DNA of 64,000 bases, from assembly GCA_028274465.1 (NCBI GenBank), contig CM051456.1, positions 95,814,550-95,878,549 of the forward strand, in the 5' to 3' direction. Below, in pieces: positions 1 to 10,545 of the stretch. Every line of letters begins with the position of its first letter. The first letter of the stretch is position 1. The DNA comes from Plantago ovata. Its lineage: Eukaryota > Streptophyta > Magnoliopsida > Lamiales > Plantaginaceae. The notes under the pieces were generated by a model. That model was not told the DNA's origin. It made no database searches and was given only the letters and a program-made list of their open reading frames with translations. Made by a program: the position numbers and the translations under genes.

Positions 1-21
1 ACCTTGGCTCTGATACCATAT

Positions 22-348
22 TGAAGTTGGGCCAATAACACCTTCAAAGGCTTTGTTAAAGTGATGAGGTTATCCAACTTTTATCCAACATATATATGTG
101 CTAATTATAGCTCTCACAAATGATGTGGGATATTCTAACACATCCCCTCACGATTAGGTCGCAGTTAGTACGCTCTACACGTGGAATTATTTATGTCATC
201 ATTGGGCGGACCGCAATTATCATCGACTGGGACACCCATCATCAACCTTAGCTCTGATAGCATATTGAAGTTATGTCAATAACATTTTTTAAGGTGATAA
301 GGTTATCTATATATGCTAATTATAGCTGTCAGATGTGGGATATTTTAA
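22..348 (-). mobile_element. TRIM (small non-coding LTR element), part of a tandem chain
   Basis: Two short LTRs are seen at 22-140 (about 119 bp) and 266-348 (about 83 bp, eroded). Read on the minus strand they start TGTTAGAATATCCCACAT and end in ACTTCA. The internal part is only about 110 bp. It has a purine-rich tract (GTGAGGGGATG, minus strand, 141-151) next to the 3' LTR. A primer-binding site complementary to initiator tRNA-Met lies at 251-262 with one mismatch. A second, intact primer site lies at 6-18, left of the first LTR, so another internal region begins there and the element is one link of a tandem chain. TRIMs carry no genes. The family name is not recognised. Confidence 0.7.
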
Positions 349-499
349 GAAACGAAAAGAGAAAAAAGAAGCACCTACAGGCTACACCAATAACAAGTAG
401 CTTGGACGTAGCACACCAATTGTTAACATGATTCCAGAGCGGCAGGTATATAATATCATCGAAAAAGTCCATTTTTTATCGATCTACTTTGCTGGTTAC

Positions 500-504
500 C
501 TAAT
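500..504. repeat. Left target-site duplication of element A (CTAAT)
   Basis: CTAAT directly precedes the left LTR of A. The same five bases follow the right LTR at 40865-40869. A perfect 5-bp duplication 40 kb apart shows that both LTRs belong to one insertion. Confidence 0.9.
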
Positions 505-1323
505 TGTAGACGTGAAATTCTAGTAAGACTTCAAGCGCTCTAATATTACAAAACTCCTCGAACTACAAAGATCTACAAAGCTCTCTAAGTCACCATAGTT
601 TAACACAGCACACGAATCTTTGTCTAATGCTGGCACCCAAGTCTTCAGATCCTCTCTATTTCCAAATGAGCACCTGAGATTAAAAAGGCACGTGTGGATG
701 TGTGTTTATCTCCGGCTTGCCTAAGTCAATCCGGTGTGAGACTTTACTTGAAGGAGCTTGATAGTTCTCCTTGTCTTAGAGTAATAAATGTACTTAAATT
801 AATACCAGTTACCTCTTCTTTGGAAATGGAGACTTTATATAGTTGTTGGCTAACCCTAGGTCGTACCAATCTCTTGCTTCCATCTGTCACCTTCTCATTC
901 GTCCACATATATTGAGTAGGTCCAACGTTGACTTTCATGGGCTTGGCCCAAGCCCATTTAGCTGTAGCTTCTTGTGTTACCTAGAAACTTCCACACTTCT
1001 CTTGTCCTTTCTCTCCATGCGGTTGTGATGCGAATCTTGTCCTGATTCAATTGTAAAGCAACACAAACAAGTATTTAAGCTTCGTACTAAATGAGTTTCG
1101 TACATTCTAACCTGTTAAGTACTTGAGTAATGCTCCTTGTCCTTCTGACTCCCGTTCCGGACCTCAAGAACTAGGCACATTTGTAAAAATGCCCTAGAGG
1201 TCCACATAATTCAAGGTTCGGATCTTTTGGGACCGCGGCCTCTCATCAACGCTTGTATATATAAAGCTTCATAGTTCGTGGTGGAACGCACGTTACGAAC
1301 TAGACATATTTTTCTTATCAACA
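505..1323 (-). repeat. Element A 3' LTR
   Basis: About 819 bp. It aligns along its length with 40015-40864. On the minus strand it starts TGTT and ends TACA. It lacks about 30 bp present in the other LTR (near 1170) and differs by scattered substitutions, so the insertion is not very recent. A TATA-like TATATAAA (minus strand) lies at 834-841. Short open frames inside it are incidental. Confidence 0.9.
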
Positions 1324-1480
1324 TATGTCCCCGTAGTTTCAGAGTATCTTAGTAGAAGATAGTGTGAAACTATACTGTAAGTGGTTGAGAATGATTTTAT
1401 CACCCTCTTTGATCGAGGATCCTATTCTGTCCGTGCCTCCAAAAGTGTTATTGGGGGTGAGATTCTTGTAACTCTTAAGG

Positions 1481-1800
1481 TGACATTTTGGACGACGTAT
1501 CCGTATCTCTTGTATTCCGTACCTGTGTCATTACTTCACTAGACGTCGTGTCCGTTTTTCATGAGGTGACGTTTTGGACGCCGGGTCCGTATCCGTGTCT
1601 CTCGTATTCCGTACCTGTGTCATTACTTCACTAGAAGTCGTGTCCGTTTTTCATGAGGTGACGTTTTGGACGCCGTGTCCGTATCTTTCTTGTTCCGTAC
1701 CTGTGTCATTACTTCACTAGAAGTCGTGTCCGTTTTTCATGAGGTGACATTTTGGACGCCGTGTCCGTATCTTTCTTGTTCCGTTGCGCTGTATCCGATT
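1481..1800. repeat. Minisatellite 1 in the 3' region of element A (about 86-bp unit)
   Basis: The phrase TGAC(A/G)TTTTGGACG recurs at 1481, 1567, 1659 and 1745, giving units of 86, 92 and 86 bp and then a partial unit. The units share long blocks such as CGTACCTGTGTCATTACTTC. The 92-bp unit has a small CCGTGT-type insertion. A 127-codon open frame across the array (1666-2049) follows the repeat and is not taken as a gene. The stretch 1324-2160 holds nothing else recognisable. Confidence 0.85.
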
Positions 1801-2160
1801 CTTCGTCGTTATCCAAATAATCAGGGTCCGAATCATCATTTTAATGCAAATATGATGAATGTTGTGCAGACTATCCGTGTCTATATGCTGATAAGCTTAA
1901 TGCGCGCGTATACTAAGTATCCGTGCCTATGTGTATGTTATGATAAAATTGTCAATTTTAAAATGATTTTCGGACATTGTCATCTGGATAATGACCCCGA
2001 TCCTTCCGTATCTTTCATTCCACGTAGGTCACAGCTTTCGAGGGTTTGAACAGTAACTTTCGTGTGTTGTCTTCATCTCGTCCGTTGATTTGATTCTTTT
2101 GTACGGTCCAGATTTAATGTCAACGGTCACGTCGATTGGACTTCTCGATTTTGTCCCTCC

Positions 2161-2169
2161 CTATAAATA
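2161..2169 (+). promoter_or_regulatory. TATA box of the opposite-strand gene in element A
   Basis: CTATAAATA follows a pyrimidine-rich stretch (CCCTCC) and lies about 315 bp upstream of the likely ATG at 2483. A leader of about 290 nt would follow, containing a possible splice donor at about 2327. This is a sequence-only prediction that fits a promoter separate from the LTR. Confidence 0.5.
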
Positions 2170-2482
2170 GCTGGTCAACTTTTTTCTTCATTCACAAACT
2201 TTTTAAATAAATCTAGAGAGAGAAATTTTTGCATTCCGTATCTGAGCCCCGGAACAGTCTTGCTAACAACGTAATCCAACTTGTGCAGCTTCGGAGACTT
2301 TGCCTTTCCACAACTCTTATCTTCTAGGTAACTCCCTTTCCTTTAATATTTTCAATTTTTACTTTCCGCTGATGTTTAATAAGTAGTATACTTATTTCCT
2401 TTTTCTTTTCTTTTTTTGAAAAACAAATAAATTGACCATTGGACTACCACTTATTCTTTCCCTTCTTTCTTTCGCTTTTCGG

Positions 2483-4023
2483 ATGTCCGAGGTTAACCCT
2501 AAGATCGTAGATCTTACAGATCTCCCATCTTCCTCCGAATCGATGTCAACGAGCAGCAGCTCTTCTTCTTCTTCGGATTCGGGCTCCTCTTCCGAATCTT
2601 CTTTCGATATAGGGGGCGGAAGTCATGCTCCTTCCACCTCTCGGTTAGAGAGGAATGAAGTTGGTCCGAGCTCGTCCGTACCCCACTCCCCGGCTCTGAT
2701 TGGTCGAGATCAATCTCACGGACCCTCTTCCGACCGTCAGTTGTCCGTTTACGAGCCTCGTCGTCGTAAGGTAGAACTCCCCTCACCTCTCCGGCTTCTT
2801 TGTAGATACGGAGGGTACAATTACAGATGTACTTCCGAGCCTGACTTAGAAGCTAACTCAGAACCTATATATGCCCATCCACAACTAACTTTAAGAGAGT
2901 CGGAGACATCCAACCCGCCGAGAGTATATAAAGTTGCGCCTCTCAGAGAGGTCCGTGCCAATAACACAATAGAGCCGGAGATGATGCAGCTCAAGATAGT
3001 CCTTCTGAGGATGATGAAGAGGAGGCTAACAATGGCGGGGACGGAGATGAAGATGGAGCTGAAGATGGTGGAGATGAACAACCCTTGGAGGGTGAAGTAC
3101 GGGAGTTCTGCGGTGCTCTATTTCCTGTACCGGGTCATCTCGAGCCCGCTCTCCGTAAGCGTTATGAAAGACTACGAGATGATATTCATCTCTTTAGCGT
3201 AGCTCGGGAGATCAATGAGGACGGATGGATACCCACTATCAAGTCCAAGGTGACTGAGGATCAACTTCCGCTGCCCCGCAAGAAATTCACCATTCTCGAT
3301 GATATCGAGCTTATTGCTCCGGGTCCGGATGATGCTATATACAACTGCCCTGACGGAGCTCTGACTTGCTTCGTCGTTTCTCTCGAGCTCGGATGGAGGA
3401 TCCCATTTATTGAAGAATTCGCATCTATCTTCCGTTCGCTGGACATTACTTCGATGCAAGTTATGCCAATCTCTTTGGCTAACTTAATATGCTTCGGAGT
3501 ACTTATGAAGATGAAGAATGAGCCAATCACTTTTGCCAATTTCTGTCAAGCTTTCACCGTCTTGCTCTCTGGGACTTGTTATTATTGGCAGTTCAAACCT
3601 CGCCAATACTTTTACTTCATCCTTAAGAGTCCGAACTCCTTGGGTTCCGCTTGGTGGTCGAGGTATTTCTACTTCAGATACAAGCTAAAGGCTGGAGCTC
3701 CGGAAAGTGAGCGTAGGTACTTCAATGTCCGGTATGATTTCAACAGAGAATCTTCGGCTGACTATCGTCCGGTTCGGGACCATTGGAGTCCGTGGGCTGC
3801 TGCCATGCGGGCGAAAAGTATAGCCAAGAACCCGGAGAAGAACTTCTTCTGCGTGCTTACGATGCAACCCCTTCCGGCCTTTGCTAACCTTACGGACCCC
3901 ATAGACTTAGACCCATATAAAAATGATACTTTTGGTAAAAAAATATTTTCATGTTTTCCGCATCTTTCGAATTTTCTTAAATTGTCCGCATGTGTTACCC
4001 TTCTTGTTTTCTTTAATTTTTAG
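2483..4023 (+). pseudogene. Antisense additional ORF of element A, N-terminal part ('putative gypsy type transposon' domain)
   Basis: This gene runs opposite to gag-pol. The start MSEVNPKIVDLTDLP at 2483 is preferred to an upstream ATG at 2432 because it begins the conserved-looking acidic and serine-rich N-terminus. A Ser-rich low-complexity segment (about residues 20-45) is followed by an acidic stretch and then a globular part. The globular part contains IYNCPDGALTCFVVSLELGW and FKPRQYFYFILKS, which recalls the plant family Pfam PF04195 (Transposase_28); I could not run a search. The reading frame shifts by one base between about 2960 and 2990. Exon 1 probably ends at 3934, with an intron (GT...AG) at 3935-4023. 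Such ORFs occur downstream of pol in Tat-lineage elements. Their function is unknown. Confidence 0.65.
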
Positions 4024-4042
4024 AGAATTGGCTTGACTACTC

Positions 4043-5971
4043 ATGGCGGAGGCACGAAGACTTCAAGCTGCGATTGAGGCTAAGATGGCCGCAGAGAGAC
4101 GGAAAAAGGTGAGAACCGGAACAACCAACCAACTAACTGTCTTCCCCCCAGGAACATTCGAAGGATGGGGTTAAATGGAGACAAGAGGAAGAGCGTCGTA
4201 AGCTCGCGAAGCTGCCCGCTCAGGAGATGGAATCGAGCCGGAAGGGCCTAACTCCGGAAGAAGCTAAACGTCGTTCTGACGAGCAGAAGGCTGAGAAGAA
4301 AAACGAGAAGGATGCCACCAAGCCGCAGCCTAAGCAGCCCTGGAAGGATAAGAACAAGGGTGCTCCGGACGCCGATGCTATGGAAATCGACCAGCCCGCT
4401 CCGCAGCCTGCTGCTGCTGATGCTTCCGCTCCCTCAACTACAGCTCCGGCCCCTGCCAAGAAACTAATGGGGGATGCCTTCAAGGCTTCAAGGTCCGGAG
4501 CCGGTACTTCTGCTGCTCTGGTGGTCGATCCAACCGGTAAGAATAAGCAAGTGGTTGTACCCCCGGTGAAATCAAAGAAAATGAGGGGTGCCGGTCCGAC
4601 GGTCTATGCTGATGATGCTGAATTCGACCGTGAGACAAAAATTGTCCGCATCGCCTCTCTGGAACACTCTGAACGTGTCCGTCTGCTAGAAGAGTCCTTC
4701 TCTCAGGTAGTATTCTTTTCCTTGTTTTTATTTTTGCGTTCATTCTTTTTATCTATTTTCCGTTCCTTCTTCTTAACTATTTTCATCTGCAGCTTGGCCT
4801 TGCAGTTCGGGGTATCTCCGTTGCTGCTGAAAATGAAAAGTCCACTCTGGAGGGTAACCTTCATGCTTCTGAGCTCGAGAGGGTTGCTCTATCTGAAAAC
4901 CTTGCCTTGGTCCGGGTCAGCCTTCAAGAGGCGGAGACTAAGCTGCTGAAAATGGCCCTCCTAGAAGGTGGAGTGCTGGAGCTGCGGAAGCAAGTGGTGG
5001 AGACCTCGAAGCTCCGGGAAGAGTTGTCTAAGCTTCAGGTTGCCTATGATAAGCAGCGGAAAGAAGTTGAAGGGTGCCTAGCTTTGATCCGGGACTAACA
5101 AGAGACCCATGCATGTTATATGAATATGCTCGAGCACTTCGACGATGCTCTCATGATCGGGTTTGTCGGCTCTCGGAAGGACACAGTGCAAGACTTTCTA
5201 AAAAGCACCTCCTTTCGATACGCAAAAGCCATGGGCTATGACAAGGCCCGAGTGGACGGATACAGTGCATGCATCGGGCAGCTTGAAGCGGCGGGTCTCG
5301 TTCCGGCGGACCTTGATTGGCAGGCTAACAAGCTCGATATTTTTAAAGTGGCGGACGGAGAAGAGGATCCACAAATTCCGACCATCACCAATGATGAACT
5401 TGGCCGGGATGAATTTGCAAGTCTCGTAGCCTCGGAGGGTGATGATTTGAAGTTCACAAACCAAGATCCCCGCCTCCATGGGTTCGTCCCTGACATTCTC
5501 CGTTACTGGTACCTCATGCCCTTTGAAAAATACGAGAAGGAGAACCGTGCTTGGTTAAATCTTCCGTACCCAGTAATCGGTCGACCTGCGGACTATAACC
5601 TGTTTGAAGAGGTGAAGACTCTTTTCAAAGATTGGGAGGAGACGTGGGAGAGAGAAGAGATACGGAGGCGCGAGGCAGATCCGGAGGCCTGGGCAGCCGG
5701 AAACGTGGAAAGCTCGTTCAAGAACAACTTCTATATTCCTCCGTTTCCGACTGTTACTGAGCTTAACTCCAATCTGTATGCTCCTCTTCCGTGGCTTAGT
5801 TGGAAGCTTCACTTGGAGGACCTAACTCGGGCAGCTGCGGAAGCCGAAGCAGCGGAAAATTTAGCCCGGATGACTCAGGAGGCTATGGACCAGGATGCCC
5901 AAGCTCAAGATCAGGTTGACGAGAACGATGAATCTTCAAAGTTTTCACAGTCCCGGACTCGTGATGAATAG
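4043..5971 (+). pseudogene. Antisense additional ORF of element A, C-terminal coiled-coil part, spliced and interrupted
   Basis: This continues the preceding gene. From ATG 4043 (MAEARRLQAAIEAKMAAERR) the frame runs to 4108. It then joins 4152-4706 and 4793-5971 across two short introns, 4109-4151 and 4707-4792, both with GT...AG ends and both leaving the frame intact. The protein is rich in Lys, Glu, Ala and Arg, with long helical or coiled-coil stretches and a Pro/Ala-rich linker. Its tail contains ILRYWYLMPFEKYEKENRAW and ends SRTRDE at 5971. A TAA at 5096-5098 is in frame, so this copy is broken. A TGA at 4034-4036 in the same frame separates it from the upstream exon, so whether both parts form one protein is uncertain. 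No catalytic motif is recognised. Confidence 0.6.
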
Positions 5972-6395
5972 AAGCTCCTTTTTAATCCGGGGTATGCCCC
6001 GAAGTAATTTGTAATTTAAACAAGTTTTCTACATTCGAAACATATTTATCTCACGGAGGTATGCCTCCTTGCACCTGTATTTTAAACAAGTTCACCAGAT
6101 TCGGAACCTTTGCTTGCCTGCTTTTTTATTTATAAATAATAATTCCCTTCCTTGCTTCTGCATCTCTAAAATGAAGTCTTTGAGCTTCGGAACTTTTTAC
6201 AAAGTTTGAATTTTGCACTTTTGTTATTATTCGATTGCTCTCCCTCTTTTGACAAACTTATCCGTATCTTTCTTGGTTCCGATACTCCACGCAAACACAA
6301 CTCCGAGGTTCGGATTGTTAACCAAAAAAGGTTCTTATTCTGACTGAGTAATTAAATCAAGAATCGAAATATTAAGCTGCTTGACTGAGGTTCAT
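5972..6395. other. Non-coding flank of the antisense gene in element A
   Basis: AT-rich sequence after the stop codon of the antisense gene, probably its 3' untranslated region. No open frame or repeat is seen. It ends at the ACTAT target duplication of element B (6396-6400) and resumes after B at 12426. Confidence 0.5.
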
Positions 6396-6400
6396 ACTAT

Positions 6401-7649
6401 AGATGAATGTGTATTTTACACTTTCATTCGAGTCTTTTTCACCTATTTTAGCTATCCTCTATGTTAATTTAGCTATATTTTAGTACATTTTATTAGAATA
6501 GTGTCACGTTTCCCTTTAGATTTTATTTTACAGGTTTGGTTGAAATTCGAAGATTTCTGAGCAATTATATTGAAGTTTACAAGGAATTGGTGTTCCAGAA
6601 GCCTATTTGGAGTATCTGAAGGTTTCCGGATAGGATTTGAAGTCTAGGGGCCGAATCTGGAAGTTAGAAGGCTACTAGAAGTCAGAAACCGAGTCCGAAA
6701 AGGTGAAGAAATTCAAAAACGCATCGAAAACGCGGAAATTCCGCGAAAATCCTCTGGGACGAACCGCCCCGTGATAATTCGGGGCCTATATATAGAGCTC
6801 AGTTTTTCTCCGAAAATCATATCTTTCCAAGCCTACTTTCTCACCTCTCTCTATAGTTTTAGGTAGGAACTTCCCGGGGCCTGTCCTGGGAGTTCCATAG
6901 CTTAGGGGATACTTTTTCATAGCAGATTGGAGCTTGTAGGACCGCAATCATCCGGAGACTGACAACCTTCGGTAACTTTGTATCTTACAGTTTTATCTAC
7001 TTACTTTATTTATCTTTCAATATGGTTTCTTCTATGATTTCTGTTGATTGCATGCATAATATGAGTAGCTAAACTTATCATTGGTGGTAGTATGTGAATT
7101 CTTAGCGAGGGAAGATAATCATGCTAATGGCTATATCGCGCATTATACTCCGTGTCATTGCTTTATTTCGTTGATCAATTGTAACCAAAATTCTCGTATG
7201 TTGTATTGATTATTATGCACAATTGGACACTAGTCGACCATCAGACCAATTATCTTCGTAGTGTTGAATAATTACGGAACACATTAGGACAACCGTGATT
7301 GACTAGTCAGACCAGATTATCTTCGTAGTGCTTAATACTTGCAACAGGACACTAGATTGATTCAAAGATCTCTATGCAAGACCGAGGAATTTACGCATGA
7401 TTATCGACCCATTATGCTAAGAAGGACCATACTATCACCAATCTCCATTATCTGCTAGAAACCCCTATTTCTATCTATCTGCTGTTTTATATTCTCTTGT
7501 TAAATAGATAAAGCTAGTTATAGTCCTGAGAGAACGACACTCGAGTCATTCTACTACTACACTACGGTTTTCGTTGTAGTTGTGGATTGCCTTTGGCTAA
7601 ATAACAAATATTATTTGCTGAATCGGAACCGACAAATCCGCGTTCATCA
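6401..7649 (+). repeat. Element B 5' LTR
   Basis: 1249 bp. It lacks about 20 bp that the 3' LTR has at a duplicated GGGGCGAACCGCC motif near 6760, the signature of a deletion between short direct repeats. The first base of the terminal TG is mutated to A. Confidence 0.9.
6787..6795 (+). promoter_or_regulatory. LTR promoter TATA box of element B
   Basis: TATATATAG follows the GC-rich motif CGAACCGCCCCGTG. The same arrangement occurs in the right LTR (11558-11566) and in both LTRs of B'. It divides the LTR into about 415 bp of U3 and about 830 bp of R-U5. Confidence 0.6.
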
Positions 7650-7651
7650 AA

Positions 7652-7670
7652 TTGGCGCCGTTGCCGGGGA
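7652..7670 (+). promoter_or_regulatory. Primer-binding site of element B
   Basis: TTGGCGCCGTTGCCGGGGA, two bases after the LTR end. This primer site is common in plant Ty3/gypsy elements and is usually assigned to tRNA-Asp. The identical site occurs in B' at 55976-55994 on the minus strand. Confidence 0.85.
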
Positions 7671-7778
7671 CTATACTCCTTTTTTCTGTTTAATTTGTTT
7701 ATATTTTCAGCATTCAATTCCTAATTCTAGTAGTTTTAGTTTTCCTTTTTAATCTCTCTCTGATACTCCTTTCCTAGC

Positions 7779-9552
7779 TTGTCACAGATATTCAGGTCTT
7801 GTGAGGGCTCGCCCATTTTTGAAATCATGAGTTCAACCCAACAAAGCACTGATGAGAGGTCCGCTATTGTTCTTTCTGCTGCAACTCGAGATTTGGAAAT
7901 CAAAAGTTGCATGATCCAGCAACTCCCAAGGTTCTATGGGTTGGCTAGGGAAGATGTTATGGGATACCTGAATGATATTGACGATTTTATCAACAATCTT
8001 CCAAGGCCCGGAGCAGGGATAACGGACGATGAGCTAAGGATGAAGGTTTTTGCTATGGGGCTTGGCGATAAAGCCAAGGCATGGTTAGGATCTCTGGAAG
8101 CCGGATCACTAGACACCTGGGACAAGGTGTATTCTACTTTTACGGAGAAATACTTTCCTCACACATTGACTACCGCACTTAAGGCGCAAATCACTGGATT
8201 CAAACAGGACTATGATGAGACCATCTACACCGCTTTCGAGAGGTTCAAGGACCTCATGTGCAAGTGTCCACACCATGGCTTTGAGCTTCCTGATCTTGTC
8301 CAACACTTCTACAATGGATTCACGTATGAGAGTCAACAGGTAGTGGATTTCAAATGCCGTGGTACTATCTGGGAAGAGACCGCCGAGGATGTGTGGGCGT
8401 GTTTCGAAAGGCTTGCTAAAGGATCTCAATCCAACGATCCAAGAGCAATGGTTAGAAGGCGCGGACCTGAGGCCCCACCAAACCAGGAGATCCCAATACA
8501 TGAAGTGAATGGTTTGAGTGGCGATAGGTTCGAAGGTTTCGCCAATCAGATGAGGCAAGCTCTAAGTGGCCTAATCGGAACTTCTCTCTCCAACGAGGTA
8601 TGTAGGGTGTGCAAGAATTATGGGCATGGGGCTCATATGTGTAGATCAGATCTAGCACGAGAAGATGTTCACTTGGGAAACCGTAGTAATCGTACTCCAA
8701 AGGACGAAGCATCTACATCCAAGTCAGCAACTCTCTTGGATAATTTACAAAAATTGGTGGATTTCACCCAAGTTTTTTTGAAGAGATACGAGGAGGATTC
8801 GGCAAAGATCAATGCTCGTCTGGATCAATTGGAAACTAGAGCTAGTAGAGAGCAAGGGAAGTTACATAGCAGCACTGAGGGGTCCATGTCGATCAACTTG
8901 GTGGGAGATCAACCAGTGGAAATCACCATTAAGCAAGTTGCTAAGTGCGAGTGTTACAAGGATGAAGACCCTCCACTAGCCAAGGAAGAAGAGAATGACC
9001 TTGGTACTGATGAGAGTGGAAAGAAGCAAGAGAATCCCGAGCCACTCCCTCAAAGTTTCGATGTTAAGGTCGGAATTGGCGAACTTGAAAATGTCCATGC
9101 CGCACTAGACACGGGATCTTACTCCAACGTGCTTCCTTTGAATGTGTTTGAGAAGAGTAACCTTGGAAAACTATCTGGCGGATGGATCCTTTGTGAGACC
9201 CGAAGGCGTTGTGAAAAATGTGTTGGTCAAGATTGGTGAAGCATCTGTATACACCAATTTTGTAGTTATGCCGGCGTCTGCACCTGGGACGGGGGATGTC
9301 ATTCTCTTGGGACGAACGTTCTTGACTAAGCTACGCTCCGTGATGGACATCTGCCAAAGAACTTGCACTATTGAAGTGGAAGGCAAGCAACATGTGTTGC
9401 AGGCCATATCTGATCCACCTGATCCGCCTGATAATTCTTTCACTACTCACTACTGTGGTCTTGCAGCCTATATTCTTTCTTATTCACAGGTTCGTGGCAT
9501 GGAGAGGAGATCGATGAAGGGGAAGTCTAGTACCCGCAGAAAGAAGAGATAG
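7779..9552 (+). pseudogene. Element B gag-protease, frameshifted
   Basis: The gag domain (from 7779; a second ATG at 7827) contains LPRFYGLAREDVMGYL, DKAKAWLGSLEAGSLDTW and CPHHGFELPDLVQHFYNGF, the Athila-type retrotransposon gag pattern. A zinc knuckle CRVCKNYGHGAHMC (CX2CX4HX4C) follows at about residue 280. The aspartic protease starts with ALDTGSYSNVLPLN. The frame breaks near 9178: against B', 23 bases are missing between KLS and LADGSF. The protease resumes in another frame to 9552. B also lacks about 70 residues after the zinc knuckle that B' has (a Gly/Asn/Tyr-rich linker). This copy cannot make a complete gag-protease. Confidence 0.85.
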
Positions 9553-10207
9553 GCGCGGACAGGAATCGAGTCAAAGACTTTAAACAATGGTGCTATCCGG
9601 GAGGCAACCCGGAGATTTTATCGCTTTCTTTACCGCTTTAGATTTTATCTCACGAGTTTGTTTTGAATATTATAGGTCACTTATACAAGCATTAGCTCTC
9701 ACCTTGGATCCACTTTCGATGTTCGGGACGAGCGACGACGTTCAGGTTTGGGGAGGAGGTTATCGTTGGTTATCTCTATACTTATCTTGCTTATGATAAA
9801 CTCGTGAAATTTTTTGCATTTGCACGTTTACTGCTTTCCTAGGATAGTCTTGCATGTTTTATATGGAGTTTATTGCCGAATTTCTTGAACTTTTTTATTG
9901 GGTAGATCAACTAACTATGCCATTAATCGTATGCTTCGTCTCTATGAATTTGTTTGAGGTTTTTCTCGCTTGGCTCGTCACATTTATGTATTGCACTTAG
10001 TTAAGCTTGGTAGTCTCGACATCACTTAGTGGTGTTTTCTCTACTGCGGTTCACGAAGGCCTTTATAATAGGATGATGCATGTTAGGGTCTTATGGTTGT
10101 TTTCCCGAGTAATTATGTACCTAAGAGGCAACAAGTCTTCACCATGCTTTGAGATTGCTAAATGCCTAGGAAGGAGGTAGTGTAAGGTTGTGTGATCCTT
10201 TGTTTAT

Positions 10208-10229
10208 AACCTATTCTGCCGAATAGGTT
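10208..10229 (+). repeat. Conserved hairpin 1 of element B
   Basis: AACCTATTC, loop TGCC, GAATAGGTT: a perfect 9-bp stem followed by TTGGGGAGGGGG. Its counterpart in B' (52988-53009, minus strand) has the same stem and loop TTCC. Confidence 0.8.
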
Positions 10230-10320
10230 TGGGGAGGGGGTTACACCGTCATTAGACTTGTTTCTGTTTTTCATTTTCGTATCGTGAGTTTATTTTCCTT
10301 TTTCGTAAATTTTGTACTCC

Positions 10321-10342
10321 AACCTATTCTTTCGAATAGGTT
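10321..10342 (+). repeat. Conserved hairpin 2 of element B
   Basis: AACCTATTC, loop TTTC, GAATAGGTT, followed by TTGGGGAAG. Same stem as hairpin 1, about 113 bp downstream. The counterpart in B' (52875-52896, minus strand) has the same TTTC loop. Confidence 0.8.
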
Positions 10343-10396
10343 TGGGGAAGTCGTGTGAGTCATTTTGTTTCTCTTTTTGTTATGCTACTGTTGGCT

Positions 10397-10545
10397 AGAA
10401 AAAAAAAACCGAAAAAAAAAAGGGGGAAAGAAAAAATTCCAGAAAAAAAAAAAGAGAAAAAGAAAAAGAAAAAAAAAATCTGGAAAGAAAAAAAAGAACA
10501 AAAGAGAAGACCCCAAAAAAGCAACGAAGGGTCCAAAAAGAAAGC
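10397..10545 (+). repeat. A/G-rich strand-asymmetric tract
   Basis: About 150 bp of almost pure purine on the plus strand: A-runs broken by G, with a few isolated pyrimidines. The B' copy has the complementary pyrimidine tract at about 52680-52825. It probably lies in the element's transcript upstream of the polypurine tract. Confidence 0.8.

Noticed and set aside
505-1323. Left LTR of A as an independent solo LTR
   Set aside because: Its flank CTAAT matches the flank of the right LTR at 40865, which pairs the two.
1666-2049. 127-codon open frame
   Set aside because: It follows the 86-bp minisatellite and shows no domain, so the open frame is a by-product of the repeat.
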